Positions 36,450-44,962 are shown, counted from the first letter of the stretch. The stretch: 64,000 nucleotides of DNA from JACQFZ01 sp041485885 (GCA_041485885.1 JBGPKL010000012.1:5833-69832); one strand, 5' to 3'. The notes: generated by a model not told the origin, from the sequence alone. Numbers and translations: made by a program.

Positions 36450-37199
36450 TTACACCCCGAGATAATCGTGCAGCTTTCCCAGGTTCGCCTCGAGCTTCGA
36501 ATTGGGAATCATATCGACGATACGCCCGCCGTTCTCCATGACGTAGTGGCGGTCCGCGACTTTCGCGGCAAACCGGAAGTTTTGCTCGACCAATAGGATC
36601 GTGAATCCTTGCGACTTCAATTGCGCCACGGTGCGGCCGATCTGTTGCACGATGACCGGCGCCAAGCCTTCCGTCGGCTCGTCCAGCAATAGCAATCGCG
36701 CACCCGTGCGCAGGATACGGCCGATGGCAAGCATCTGCTGCTCGCCGCCCGAGAGCTTCGTGCCTTGGCTCGACAACCGTTCCTGGAGATTGGGAAAGAG
36801 TTCGAATATCTGCTCGAGCGAGAGCCCACCGGAACGCAGCGCGGGTGGTAACAACAGATTCTCCTTCACACTCAAGCTCGCGAAGATGCCGCGCTCTTCC
36901 GGGCAAAACGCGATGCCCAGGCGCGCGATGCGATTCGACGACAGCGCAATCGATTCCTGCTCGCCGAATCGAATCGAGCCTTGCCGGCGCCCAACCATCC
37001 CCATGATCGACTTGAGCGTGGTCGTCTTGCCGGCGCCGTTGCGGCCGAGCAGTGTGACGACTTCGCCCGGATAAACGTCGAAGTTCGTGCCGTGCAGAAT
37101 ATGCGACTCGTCGTACCACGCGTGCAGATCGCGCACGGCGAGCAGCGGGTCTATGACGGGGGCGGGGGCGGGGGCGGGGGCGCGGGCCGCTTCAGCCAT
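36450..37199 (-). CDS. livF: branched-chain amino acid-type ABC transporter ATPase LivF
   Basis: One of two ATPase subunits, 249 residues. Walker A is GRNGAGKTT (about 52-60), the signature LSGGEQQ is near 149-155, and Walker B LLLLDEPTEGLAP follows at about 169-181. The N-terminus has an Ala-Pro repeat of four units encoded by a GGGGGC hexamer tract at 37158-37181, absent from normal LivF. The start at 37199 overlaps the livG end by eight bases, so the two are coupled. Confidence 0.93.
   Translation of the reverse strand: MAEAARAPAPAPAPVIDPLLAVRDLHAWYDESHILHGTNFDVYPGEVVTLLGRNGAGKTTTLKSIMGMVGRRQGSIRFGEQESIALSSNRIARLGIAFCPEERGIFASLSVKENLLLPPALRSGGLSLEQIFELFPNLQERLSSQGTKLSGGEQQMLAIGRILRTGARLLLLDEPTEGLAPVIVQQIGRTVAQLKSQGFTILLVEQNFRFAAKVADRHYVMENGGRIVDMIPNSKLEANLGKLHDYLGV
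37158..37181 (+). repeat. GGGGGC hexamer tandem repeat in livF
   Basis: Four GGGGGC units in a row lie near the livF start and encode an Ala-Pro run on the minus strand. The unit is six bases long, so slippage would change length without changing frame. Confidence 0.85.
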
Positions 37200-37947
37200 G
37201 CTCGGAACCCAAATAAGCTTGCTTCACTTCCGGATTCGCGGATATCGATTGGTAATCTCCCTCGGCGATGATCTCCCCGCGCGCGAGCACGGTAATGTGA
37301 TTGGAGAGATCCGCGACCACGCTCAAGTTGTGCTCGACCATCAGCACCGTCCGATCGGTGGCGACGCGCTTGATTAGCGCGGCGATTCTTTCGACGTCTT
37401 CATGTGTCATGCCCGCGGTCGGTTCGTCGAGCAGCATCATTTCCGGATCGAGCGCGAGTGTGGTCGCGAGCTCGAGCGCGCGCTTGCGCCCGTACGGCAG
37501 CTCCACGGCCACGTTATGCGCATACGCGGACAACCCCACGGCGCTGAGCAGCTCGCGTGAGCGCTCGTCCAGCTCCGCGAGCACTTTTGCGGAACGCCAG
37601 AAATCGAACGAGTGGCGGCGCTTACGCTGCACCGCGACGCGCACGTTCTCAAGCACCGTCAGATGCGGGAACACCGCCGAAATTTGAAATGACCGAACCA
37701 TTCCCCGTCGCGCGATGTGCGCCGGTCGGTCCGTGGTAATGTCGCTACCCTTATATAGGATCGTCCCACGCGTGGGCGTGAGAAATTTGGTCAGCAGATT
37801 GAAGAACGTCGTCTTGCCGGCACCGTTCGGGCCGATCAACGCGTGGATCTGACCGCGCTTGATCTTGAGGCTCACGTCCTTGACCGCGACGAATCCCTTG
37901 AACTCCTTGGTGAGATTTCGCGTTTCGAGGATGGCGTTCTCAGTCAT
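37192..37947 (-). CDS. livG: branched-chain amino acid-type ABC transporter ATPase LivG
   Basis: The partner ATPase, 251 residues. Walker A is GPNGAGKTTF (about 38-47) and the LivG-specific insert with MVRSFQISAVFP follows at about 83-94. The signature region is degenerate (LPYGRKRALELA near 150-161, in place of LSGGQ), which is usual for LivG. Walker B is MMLLDEPTAGM near 171-181. It is the first Liv gene, about 200 bases downstream of the acyl-CoA synthetase stop, with a repeat copy in the gap. Confidence 0.93.
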   Translation of the reverse strand: MTENAILETRNLTKEFKGFVAVKDVSLKIKRGQIHALIGPNGAGKTTFFNLLTKFLTPTRGTILYKGSDITTDRPAHIARRGMVRSFQISAVFPHLTVLENVRVAVQRKRRHSFDFWRSAKVLAELDERSRELLSAVGLSAYAHNVAVELPYGRKRALELATTLALDPEMMLLDEPTAGMTHEDVERIAALIKRVATDRTVLMVEHNLSVVADLSNHITVLARGEIIAEGDYQSISANPEVKQAYLGSEHG

Positions 37948-37981
37948 TTGGGGAAGGCTTGATTAATTCGTTAAGAATTTT

Positions 37982-38073
37982 GGAACCGCAGATGCACGCA
38001 GATAAACGCGGATCAAAGAAAACTAGCCGTTTGTTTTTCATCTGCGTTCATCCGCGTTCATCTGCGGTTCAAC
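37982..38073 (+). repeat. CGCAGAT-type inverted repeat, copy 4
   Basis: The left arm has GGAACCGCAGATGCACGCAG and TAAACGCGG; the right arm is ATCTGCGTTCATCCGCGTTC-like, ending in CATCTGCGGTTC. It lies between the acyl-CoA synthetase and livG, which are on the same strand, and could separate their transcription. Confidence 0.88.
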
Positions 38074-38093
38074 AATCTTACCTATCCGTGGCC

Positions 38094-38140
38094 GGGTGGA
38101 GCCGCGCCATCCTACAAGGTAACCCAGCCCGGCTCCACCC
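38094..38140 (-). terminator. inverted repeat after the acyl-CoA synthetase gene
   Basis: GGGTGGAGCCG at 38094-38104 and CGGCTCCACCC at 38130-38140 are perfect 11-base arms around a 25-base loop, 13 bases beyond the stop of the gene at 38153. No T run follows, so it may be a repeat element or a processing site and not a classical terminator. Confidence 0.45.
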
Positions 38141-38152
38141 GCACTACGCAAC

Positions 38153-39778
38153 TTACGGAGCTTTTGATCCGCGCGCACGCAGCTCCCGCCGGATTATTTT
38201 TCCCGTAGCCGTCAGGGGGAACGCGTCGATGAATTCGACCTCGCGCGGATACTCATGCGCGGCCAGCCGCGTCTTGACGTGATTCTGAATTTCGCGCGCT
38301 AGCGCCGCGTCTCCTTCGAATCCGGGTTTCAACACGATGAAGGCTTTGACCACCTCGGTGCGCAAAGGGTCCGGCACACCGACCACGGCCGCCATCCCAA
38401 CCGCCGGGTGCTTCAAGAGACAATCCTCGATCTCTCCGGGTCCGATCCGATAGCCGCCGGACGTGATCACATCATCGGCGCGCGCCTGGTACCAAAGGTA
38501 ACCGTCTTCATCTTCCGATCCCATGTCGCCGCTGATCAGCCAATCGCCGACGAACTTATTCGCGGTCGCCGTGGGATTCTTCCAGTATTCGAGAAACATC
38601 ACGGGATCGGGGCGGCGGAATGCGATCTGTCCAATCTCGCCCGGCGGCAACACATTGCCGGCGTCGTCCACGACTTTGACCGTGTGCCCGGGAACCGCGC
38701 GGCCCATCGACCCGGGCTTCACCGGCATGACGGCGGCGCAGTTCGCCACCATGACGTTACATTCGGTCTGTCCGTAAAACTCGTTGATCGTGACATCGAA
38801 CGTTTCGCGTCCCCACTCGAGCAGCGGCGCGCCGAGCGTCTCGCCGCCACTCGCGATGGAACGCAATTTCACGCCGTGGTTCCTCGGCACTTCAGCGAGC
38901 CGCAGCATCTTCAAGGCGGTCGGCGGGAGAAACACGTTTCGCACGTGATGGCGCGCCATGAGCGCAAACGCCGCAGTCGGATCGAACTTAGGAAAGCGTC
39001 GCGCGAGCACCGGCACGCCGTGATGCCATGCCGGCAGCAGCACATCGAGCAGGCCGCCGATCCACGCCCAGTCGGCCGGTGTCCAATAGAGATCGCCGGG
39101 CTGCGGAAAAAATTCGTGCGGGAATTCCACACCGGGCAGGTGGCCGAGCAACGTGCGATGCGCGTGCAACGCGCCTTTCGGTTGTCCGGTCGTACCGGAG
39201 GTATAGATGATCAAGGCGGGGTCGTCGGCGCGCGTGTCGACCGGCTCGAAAGCATCGGAGCTTTTTTCCATCGCGGTCGCGTAGTCCGTCGTGCCGTCCG
39301 CGCCCTTGCCGCCGACGACCAAGACCGACTTCAGGTCGGGCAGCTTGTCGCGGATCGCCATCACCTTCGGCAGATTGACCGCGTCGGTGATAAGGGCACG
39401 CGCTGCCGAATTTTGCAAACGAAATTCGAGCGCGTCTTCGCCGAACAGGACGAACAAGGGAACCGCGATGACACCGGATTTATACGCGGCGATATGCGCG
39501 ATACCGGTTTCGGGCGATTGCGGCAGCAAAATGCCGAAGCGATCGCCGGGTACAACGCCCTGCGCTTTGAGCCAGTTCGCTAACCGATTGGAATGCCGCT
39601 TGATGTCGACAAAGCGGTAGCGCGCGACTCGCCCGTCGTCCTCAAAAATCAACGCGACCGCGTCCGGGTTGATCTCGGCGTGACGGTCGCACGCGTCGAC
39701 CCCCATGTTGTAGCGGGCCGGAATCCGCCATTGAAACGCGGCGCGGGTCGCTTCATAGCTCGATGCTGGCGTCAGCAT
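38153..39778 (-). CDS. AMP-dependent acyl-CoA synthetase (medium-chain/ACSM-like)
   Basis: The 541-residue enzyme activates a carboxylic acid to its CoA thioester. The AMP-binding P-loop is YTSGTTGQPKG at about 191-201, the A5 motif is EFYGQTEC near 337-344, and the hinge is near YRIGPGEIE. The catalytic Lys is in PLTATGKIIRREL near the C-terminus (520-532). The overall pattern resembles medium-chain or benzoate-type ACSM ligases and not acetyl-CoA synthetase, which is about 650 residues long. It heads the same-strand run toward the Liv importer, suggesting uptake and activation of one acid, but the 205-base gap with repeats weakens the operon claim. Confidence 0.88.
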   Translation of the reverse strand: MLTPASSYEATRAAFQWRIPARYNMGVDACDRHAEINPDAVALIFEDDGRVARYRFVDIKRHSNRLANWLKAQGVVPGDRFGILLPQSPETGIAHIAAYKSGVIAVPLFVLFGEDALEFRLQNSAARALITDAVNLPKVMAIRDKLPDLKSVLVVGGKGADGTTDYATAMEKSSDAFEPVDTRADDPALIIYTSGTTGQPKGALHAHRTLLGHLPGVEFPHEFFPQPGDLYWTPADWAWIGGLLDVLLPAWHHGVPVLARRFPKFDPTAAFALMARHHVRNVFLPPTALKMLRLAEVPRNHGVKLRSIASGGETLGAPLLEWGRETFDVTINEFYGQTECNVMVANCAAVMPVKPGSMGRAVPGHTVKVVDDAGNVLPPGEIGQIAFRRPDPVMFLEYWKNPTATANKFVGDWLISGDMGSEDEDGYLWYQARADDVITSGGYRIGPGEIEDCLLKHPAVGMAAVVGVPDPLRTEVVKAFIVLKPGFEGDAALAREIQNHVKTRLAAHEYPREVEFIDAFPLTATGKIIRRELRARGSKAP

Positions 39779-39891
39779 GCTCGTACCTCGGCGGGACCGA
39801 TGAGGATTATCGACATGCCTGGGACCGCGAGCAACCCAGGCGCCCGATCAATCGCTCCTTCCCACCGGCCAGCTACGGTAAACTTGCGTTC

Positions 39892-40350
39892 ATGGTTTGG
39901 AAACCGAACGTAACGGTGGCCGCGGTTGTGGAGCGCGCCGGCAGTTTTCTGCTCGTCGAGGAAGAGGCGGACGGACTGCTCGTGCTGAATCAGCCGGCCG
40001 GACATCTCGATGAGGGCGAGTCGCTGCTCGACGCCGTTGTGCGCGAGACGTTGGAAGAAACCGCGTGGCATATCGCGCCCGAAGCCCTGCTCGGCGTTTA
40101 CCGCTGGCAGCATCCGGAAACGGCGATCACGTATCTGCGCTTCAGCTTCATCGGCCGCGCGCTCAAGCAGGAGCCCGAACGCAAGCTCGATCACGGCATC
40201 GTGCGCGCGCTTTGGCTCACGCCCGAGGCGGTGCGCCGCGAGTGCCATCGGCATCGCAGCCCCCAGGTGCAGCGCTGCATCGACGATTACCTGGCGGGTC
40301 AGCGATATCCGTTGGACTTGATCAAGGATTTGAGCCTGTCGCCGAGATAA
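39892..40350 (+). CDS. nudJ: NUDIX hydrolase (NudJ-like)
   Basis: The product has 152 residues from ATG 39892 (MVWKPNVTVAAVVER). The Nudix box runs from GHLDEGE to RETLEETAW (about 38-60); the residue after EET, usually Gly, is Ala here. E. coli NudJ hydrolyses nucleoside di- and triphosphates and thiamine pyrimidine pyrophosphate, releasing one phosphate at a time. The family name is based on fold and on gene order, because nudJ precedes mnmA and purB in E. coli and Pseudomonas as well. The 48-base gap to mnmA suggests co-transcription. Confidence 0.88.
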   Translation: MVWKPNVTVAAVVERAGSFLLVEEEADGLLVLNQPAGHLDEGESLLDAVVRETLEETAWHIAPEALLGVYRWQHPETAITYLRFSFIGRALKQEPERKLDHGIVRALWLTPEAVRRECHRHRSPQVQRCIDDYLAGQRYPLDLIKDLSLSPR

Positions 40351-40398
40351 TTTGCAGCTCCTAAAGTCAGATCGGTCTGCGGAGATATCAAAAAAATC

Positions 40399-41499
40399 AT
40401 GAAAGTTGTCGTTGGAATTTCGGGCGGAGTCGACTCCGCCGTCGCGGCGTTGCTGTTGCAGCGCGCGGGTCACGACGTGACCGGCGTTTTCATGCAGAAC
40501 TGGGAAGACGACGACGTCGACAGCGCCTGCGCGGCCCTGCAAGACATGAAGTCGGCGATCGCGGTTTGCGAGCATCTCGACGTTCCGCTGCGTACCGTCA
40601 ACTTCGCCGCCGAATATTGGGAGCGCGTGTTTAGTCATTTTCTCGACGAGCATCGCGCCGGGCGCACGCCAAACCCCGACGTGCTGTGCAACAAGGAAAT
40701 AAAGTTCAAGGCGTTCCTCGACTACGCGGTTGCACTTGGCGCGGAACGAATCGCCACCGGTCACTACGCGCGCCTCGTCGAGCGAACCGGCCGGCCGCGA
40801 CTGCACAAGGCGCGCGATCGTAACAAAGACCAGACGTACTTTTTGTGCGCGATCGACGGGAGCGCGTTGGCCCGCACGCTCTTTCCGATCGGTGAGCTGA
40901 CGAAGCCCGAGGTTCGCGCGCTGGCGCGTGCGGCCGGTCTTTCGAATCACGACCGGCCGGATAGCACCGGTATCTGTTTTATCGGCGAGCGCAACTACAA
41001 GAATTTCCTTGCGCGCTACTTGCCGGCGACTCCTGGCGACATCCGTACGCTCGAGGGCGCGACAAAGGGCCGGCACGACGGCCTCATGTATTACACGCTC
41101 GGCCAGCGACAGGGGCTTGGCGTCGGCGGCGCGGGCGCGGCGTGGTATGTCGTCGCGAAGGACATGACGGCCAACGTGCTTTATGTCGCGCAGGGCACTG
41201 AGCACACGGCGCTGTATCACCGCGCCTTGATCGCGGAGGCGGCGCACTGGTTGCACGACGCGCCCACCCTCGACGCCCGCCTCGCCGCCAAAACGCGTTA
41301 CCGGCAGACCGATCAGGCGTGCTACGTCGAGCGGTTGCGTGACGGGCGATTGCGCGTCGAGTTTGATGCGCCGCAGCGGGCGCTCACGCCCGGGCAGTCG
41401 GTCGTGTTTTACGATGGCGAGGAATGCCTCGGTGGCGCGCGTATCGCACAAATCGAATCGCCCGGCGTGATCGGATCGTTACAAGCGGCGACCTGTTAG
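40399..41499 (+). CDS. mnmA: tRNA-specific 2-thiouridylase MnmA
   Basis: MnmA puts sulfur on U34 of tRNA for Lys, Glu and Gln. The 366-residue enzyme has the ATP-pyrophosphatase P-loop SGGVDS at 8-13, the catalytic Cys97 in PDVLCNKEIK, and the persulfide Cys193 in STGICFIGE. The tRNA-contact segment SNHDRPDSTG lies at 182-191. Compared with E. coli the region around 40-55 is slightly shorter. Gene order nudJ-mnmA-purB is typical; the hflD gene that usually follows mnmA in gammaproteobacteria is missing. Confidence 0.96.
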   Translation: MKVVVGISGGVDSAVAALLLQRAGHDVTGVFMQNWEDDDVDSACAALQDMKSAIAVCEHLDVPLRTVNFAAEYWERVFSHFLDEHRAGRTPNPDVLCNKEIKFKAFLDYAVALGAERIATGHYARLVERTGRPRLHKARDRNKDQTYFLCAIDGSALARTLFPIGELTKPEVRALARAAGLSNHDRPDSTGICFIGERNYKNFLARYLPATPGDIRTLEGATKGRHDGLMYYTLGQRQGLGVGGAGAAWYVVAKDMTANVLYVAQGTEHTALYHRALIAEAAHWLHDAPTLDARLAAKTRYRQTDQACYVERLRDGRLRVEFDAPQRALTPGQSVVFYDGEECLGGARIAQIESPGVIGSLQAATC

Positions 41500-41536
41500 A
41501 ATGCGATGTGACGTTACCGACCGCATGGCAAGAGAT

Positions 41537-42946
41537 ATGATCCAACCGCCCCCGAGCCCTATCGCCGATCCCTCGCTCACCGCGCTGTCGCCGCTCGATG
41601 GTCGGTACCGGTCGCAAACCGAGCCGCTGCGAGCGCTTTTCAGCGAGTACGGATTGATTCGTCAGCGCGTTCACGTGGAGGTGCATTGGCTCTTGGCGTT
41701 GAGCGCGAATCCGCTCATCTCCGAAGTTCCGCCGTTCTCGGCGGGGACGTTGAAATTTCTCCAAGCACTGGTGAGCGACTTCTCGCTCGCCGATGCGCAG
41801 CGCGTCAAGGAAATCGAAGCCGCCACCAATCACGACGTGAAGGCGCTCGAGTATTTTCTCAAGGAGCGCACGCGCGATAATAAAGAGCTGGCGAACTGCG
41901 CCGAGTTCATCCATTTCGCCTGCACGTCGGAGGACATCAACAACCTCGCTTACGCGCTGATGGTGCGCGAAGGGCGAAACCATATTCTGCTTCCGCGCAT
42001 GGACCGGCTGATCGCCGCGCTCGAAGCGATCGCGACGCGCTACGCGGACCAGCCGATGCTCGCGCGCACCCACGGCCAGCCGGCGTCGCCGACGACGCTC
42101 GGCAAGGAGATCGCGAACTTCGTCCATCGACTGCGGCGCGCGCGCGAGCGCTTCGCCGCCGTGCCGATCCTCGGCAAGATCAACGGCGCGGTCGGCAATT
42201 ACAACGCGCATTTGGTCGCGTATCCCGAAGTGAACTGGGCGGCGTTCGCGAAGATGTTCGTCGAGAATCTGGGGCTGCGCTGGAACCCGTACACGACACA
42301 GATCGAGCCGCACGATTATCTCGCCGAGCTGCTCGACGCGATCGCGCGTTTCAACACCATCCTGATCGATTTCGATCGCGACATGTGGGCGTACATCTCG
42401 CTCGGCTACTTCAATCAGAAAGCGGCGAGTGGCGAGGTCGGCTCCTCCACCATGCCGCACAAGGTGAACCCGATCGACTTCGAAAATTCCGAGGGTAACC
42501 TGGGTGTCGCGAACGCACTGCTGAGGCATTTGTCCGACAAACTTCCGATCAGCCGCTGGCAGCGAGATCTCACCGATTCGACGGTGCTGCGCAACTTGGG
42601 GGTCGCGTTCGGTCATGCACTGCTCGCCTACGACGCGTGTGCGAAGGGAATCGGGAAGGTCGAAGTGGACACCACGCGCCTGCAACACGATCTCGACGCC
42701 AATTGGCAGGTGCTGAGCGAGGCGGTGCAAACGATGATGCGTCGTTACGGAGTCGACAATGCCTACGAGCAGATCAAAGAGCTGACGCGCGGCAAGAACG
42801 GCATCAACCGCACCACGTTTCACGCGTTTATCCGCACCTTGTCCATCCCGGAAGACGCCAAACAGCGCCTGCTCGCCCTCACACCGGATAGCTACATCGG
42901 CAACGCCGCCGCCCAAGCGGCCGCGATTGCGCAAGAGCGGCGCTGA
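41537..42946 (+). CDS. purB: adenylosuccinate lyase
   Basis: PurB cleaves SAICAR and adenylosuccinate in purine synthesis. I chose the ATG at 41537, giving 469 residues and placing SLTALSPLDGRY about ten residues from the N-terminus, as in other family members. ATGs at 41501 and 41525 are alternatives, and the first sits one base after the mnmA stop. The fumarase-superfamily signature GSSTMPHKVNPIDFEN is at about 309-324, with the flexible-loop Ser among its first residues. FACTSEDINN (about 126-135) and ARTHGQPASPT (about 177-187) are the other active-site segments. Confidence 0.95.
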   Translation: MIQPPPSPIADPSLTALSPLDGRYRSQTEPLRALFSEYGLIRQRVHVEVHWLLALSANPLISEVPPFSAGTLKFLQALVSDFSLADAQRVKEIEAATNHDVKALEYFLKERTRDNKELANCAEFIHFACTSEDINNLAYALMVREGRNHILLPRMDRLIAALEAIATRYADQPMLARTHGQPASPTTLGKEIANFVHRLRRARERFAAVPILGKINGAVGNYNAHLVAYPEVNWAAFAKMFVENLGLRWNPYTTQIEPHDYLAELLDAIARFNTILIDFDRDMWAYISLGYFNQKAASGEVGSSTMPHKVNPIDFENSEGNLGVANALLRHLSDKLPISRWQRDLTDSTVLRNLGVAFGHALLAYDACAKGIGKVEVDTTRLQHDLDANWQVLSEAVQTMMRRYGVDNAYEQIKELTRGKNGINRTTFHAFIRTLSIPEDAKQRLLALTPDSYIGNAAAQAAAIAQERR

Positions 42947-43088
42947 GAACTTCCGCATTACCCTTACCGGCATGCCGTGAAAATCGGCGATCGGCGTTTT
43001 ATATTCCCGGTCGGCCCCATTTTTCGCGTACGATTTTCCCGCTCTATACTGTGGTAAGACGGTACGACGCCCATAGAACGTACATTGC

Positions 43089-43598
43089 GTGACAGATAAG
43101 ACCCCATCAGCGGAGACGAGCGAAACGGCGCTCGCGGAGGGCGCCGTCCGAGGGCCCGAGGAGATTCGCCGCGCCGTCGTGGCGCTCGTGCGTCTCGGGC
43201 ATCGCGTCGTGCGATTGTCCGCTCCGCATCTCGATCCCGCGGTTTTCAACACGGCGGCGGTTGCCGACGCCATCGTGGCTTTCGCCAAGCATCCGCAGAA
43301 TCGCATGCGGGTGCTCATCGAGGACGTAACGCAAGTGCGGCGCGACAACGATCGACTGATCGTTCTGGTTCGCCGACTGGCCGACGCGGTCGAGCTGCGA
43401 GAGATCGATGACAGCTTACGCGGTGCGCGCGATCTTTATCTCCTCATCGATCGTTCGGCTTGCTTGGTCCAGGAAGACGTCGACCGAAACGATGCCGTGA
43501 TGTCCCGCGCGGCGAGCGAGACGGCGTTGCGCATCGGGCGTTTCGACGCGGCGTGGGATCAGGCGAGCCCCGTCGCGCTGCGTACCCTCGGCCTCTGA
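43089..43598 (+). CDS. conserved protein of unknown function (DUF7931-like)
   Basis: The product has 169 residues from a GTG at 43089. I recognise it only loosely, from memory, as the family now called DUF7931; no function is known. The visible pattern is an N-terminal acidic stretch (1-25), a helix-rich LVRLGHRVVRLSAPHLD segment (about 34-50), and LIEDVTQVRRDNDRLIVLVRRL (about 75-96, interrupted by variation). The alternation of helices and hydrophobic strands resembles half of a phospholipase-D-like fold, but no HKD motif is present. It ends one base before the NlpC/P60 gene, so the two are probably co-transcribed. Confidence 0.7.
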   Translation: MTDKTPSAETSETALAEGAVRGPEEIRRAVVALVRLGHRVVRLSAPHLDPAVFNTAAVADAIVAFAKHPQNRMRVLIEDVTQVRRDNDRLIVLVRRLADAVELREIDDSLRGARDLYLLIDRSACLVQEDVDRNDAVMSRAASETALRIGRFDAAWDQASPVALRTLGL

Positions 43599-43599
43599 C

Positions 43600-44064
43600 A
43601 TGGGCTCGGCGCTGCGTCTTAGTCTCATGCTTGGAATCGCCGCCGCGGCGACCGGTTGCATATCCACGCCCCGCCAAGCGGACTCGGAGGCGTTCGGCGC
43701 GCGCGCCGCGCAACACGCGGCGGCGATGCAGGGCAAGCCGTATCGCTACGGCGGAAACACGCCGGCCGGATTCGACTGCAGCGGACTCGTGCAGTACAGC
43801 TACGCGCAAGCCGGCTGGCGCCTGCCGCGGAGCACCGAAGGGTTGTGGGACATTTCCCGCGCCGTTTCGTTGCGCCAGCTTCGCGCCGGCGATTTGCTTT
43901 TCTTCACGCAGGAAGGCAAGCGCTGGTCGCACGTCGCGCTCTATCTCGGCAACGATCGCTTCGTGCACGCACCATCGAGCGGAAAGACGGTGTCGCTCGC
44001 GAACGTGAACGATGCGTATTGGCGCCGGCACCTCGAGGGCGCGCGCCGCCCGCGCTTCGATTGA
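43600..44064 (+). CDS. NlpC/P60 family lipoprotein (cell-wall peptidase)
   Basis: This 154-residue lipoprotein has a lipobox ATGC at 17-20 (Cys20). Its NlpC/P60 domain is complete. Cys60 in GFDCSGLVQ is the catalytic nucleophile, and His111 in WSHVALYLG is the base. His123 in FVHAPSSG is conserved nearby. Such enzymes cut the gamma-D-Glu-diaminopimelate bond of peptidoglycan, or related amide bonds, near the outer membrane. E. coli Spr (MepS) and NlpC are comparable in size. It is preceded by an uncharacterised gene and followed, after four bases or more, by a secretin-like gene. Confidence 0.92.
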   Translation: MGSALRLSLMLGIAAAATGCISTPRQADSEAFGARAAQHAAAMQGKPYRYGGNTPAGFDCSGLVQYSYAQAGWRLPRSTEGLWDISRAVSLRQLRAGDLLFFTQEGKRWSHVALYLGNDRFVHAPSSGKTVSLANVNDAYWRRHLEGARRPRFD

Positions 44065-44128
44065 TGTCATGGCGCGCACATCGATCGCGGATCGGCTGTG
44101 CTTCGCTTCACCGTTTGCCGGTAAGTTA

Positions 44129-44962
44129 ATGGGTCGGTCTATCGCGCTCTTGCTGCTGCTATCCGCGAACATGAGCGTCGCCGACACGCTCCATATCATC
44201 GCGTTGCGAAATCGGCCCGCCGCCGAGATCGAGCCGATGCTTCGACCGTTGCTGCGGCCGGACGAAGCGCTCAGCGCCTCGGGCTATCAGCTGTTGCTGC
44301 GCGCGAGCGAGTCGCGTCGCGACGAAATCGCGCGGATCGTCGCGACGCTCGACGTCGCGCCGCGGCAGCTCACGGTCACGCTGCGGCAAACACTCGTGCG
44401 CGATGACCGGCGCCAGCGCGACGCCGTCAGCGGAGAGATCAACGTCGGCAACACTCGGATAATAGTCCCGGCGGACGGAGGCAATGAGCGCGACCGCAGC
44501 GGGCGGGGGCGCGACTCGCTCCGCTACCGCACCGAACGCCGTGCCGCCTCCGCCGACGAAACGCGTACCCAAATGCTTCGTGTACAAGACGGGCAGCGGG
44601 CGTTCATCCGCATCGGACAATCCGCGCCCGCGGTCGAGCACATCGTGGTCCTGACCGGACGTGGTCCGGCGCTCGCGGCGCAGGGTATCGAGCCGCGGGA
44701 TTTTTCCACGGGTTTCGACGTGCTGCCGCGCGTACGCGGCGACAACGTGCTGCTCGAAATCACGCCGCGCCTTTCGGGTCCGAGGGACCCCGACGGCACG
44801 TTTCGATTTCAAGAATTGCAAACGACCGTCACGACTCGCCTCGGCGAGTGGATCGATCTCGGCGCCGTCGTCGGCCGGAGCTCCGAGGTCAATCGCGCGA
44901 TCCTCGAGAGCGCCTCGTCGCAAACGGGCGAGCAGGTCGGCATCGCCCTCAAGGTGGAATAG
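44129..44962 (+). CDS. short secretin-like exported protein
   Basis: I chose ATG 44129 because it gives a clean signal peptide cut after SVA (about residue 18). An ATG at 44069, directly after the previous gene, would add 20 residues. The 277-residue product starts with a NolW/secretin N-domain-like segment: LHIIALRNRPAAEIEPMLRP (about 21-40), then DEALSASGYQLLLRA, then IARIVATLDVAPRQLTVTL. A charged linker rich in Arg and Asp follows (about 95-150), then a second part whose VLPRVRGDNVLLEITPRLSG (about 202-221) resembles the strand pattern of a secretin barrel. It is far too short for a full secretin, so it may be a truncated or accessory protein. No type II secretion gene is nearby. Confidence 0.6.
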   Translation: MGRSIALLLLLSANMSVADTLHIIALRNRPAAEIEPMLRPLLRPDEALSASGYQLLLRASESRRDEIARIVATLDVAPRQLTVTLRQTLVRDDRRQRDAVSGEINVGNTRIIVPADGGNERDRSGRGRDSLRYRTERRAASADETRTQMLRVQDGQRAFIRIGQSAPAVEHIVVLTGRGPALAAQGIEPRDFSTGFDVLPRVRGDNVLLEITPRLSGPRDPDGTFRFQELQTTVTTRLGEWIDLGAVVGRSSEVNRAILESASSQTGEQVGIALKVE

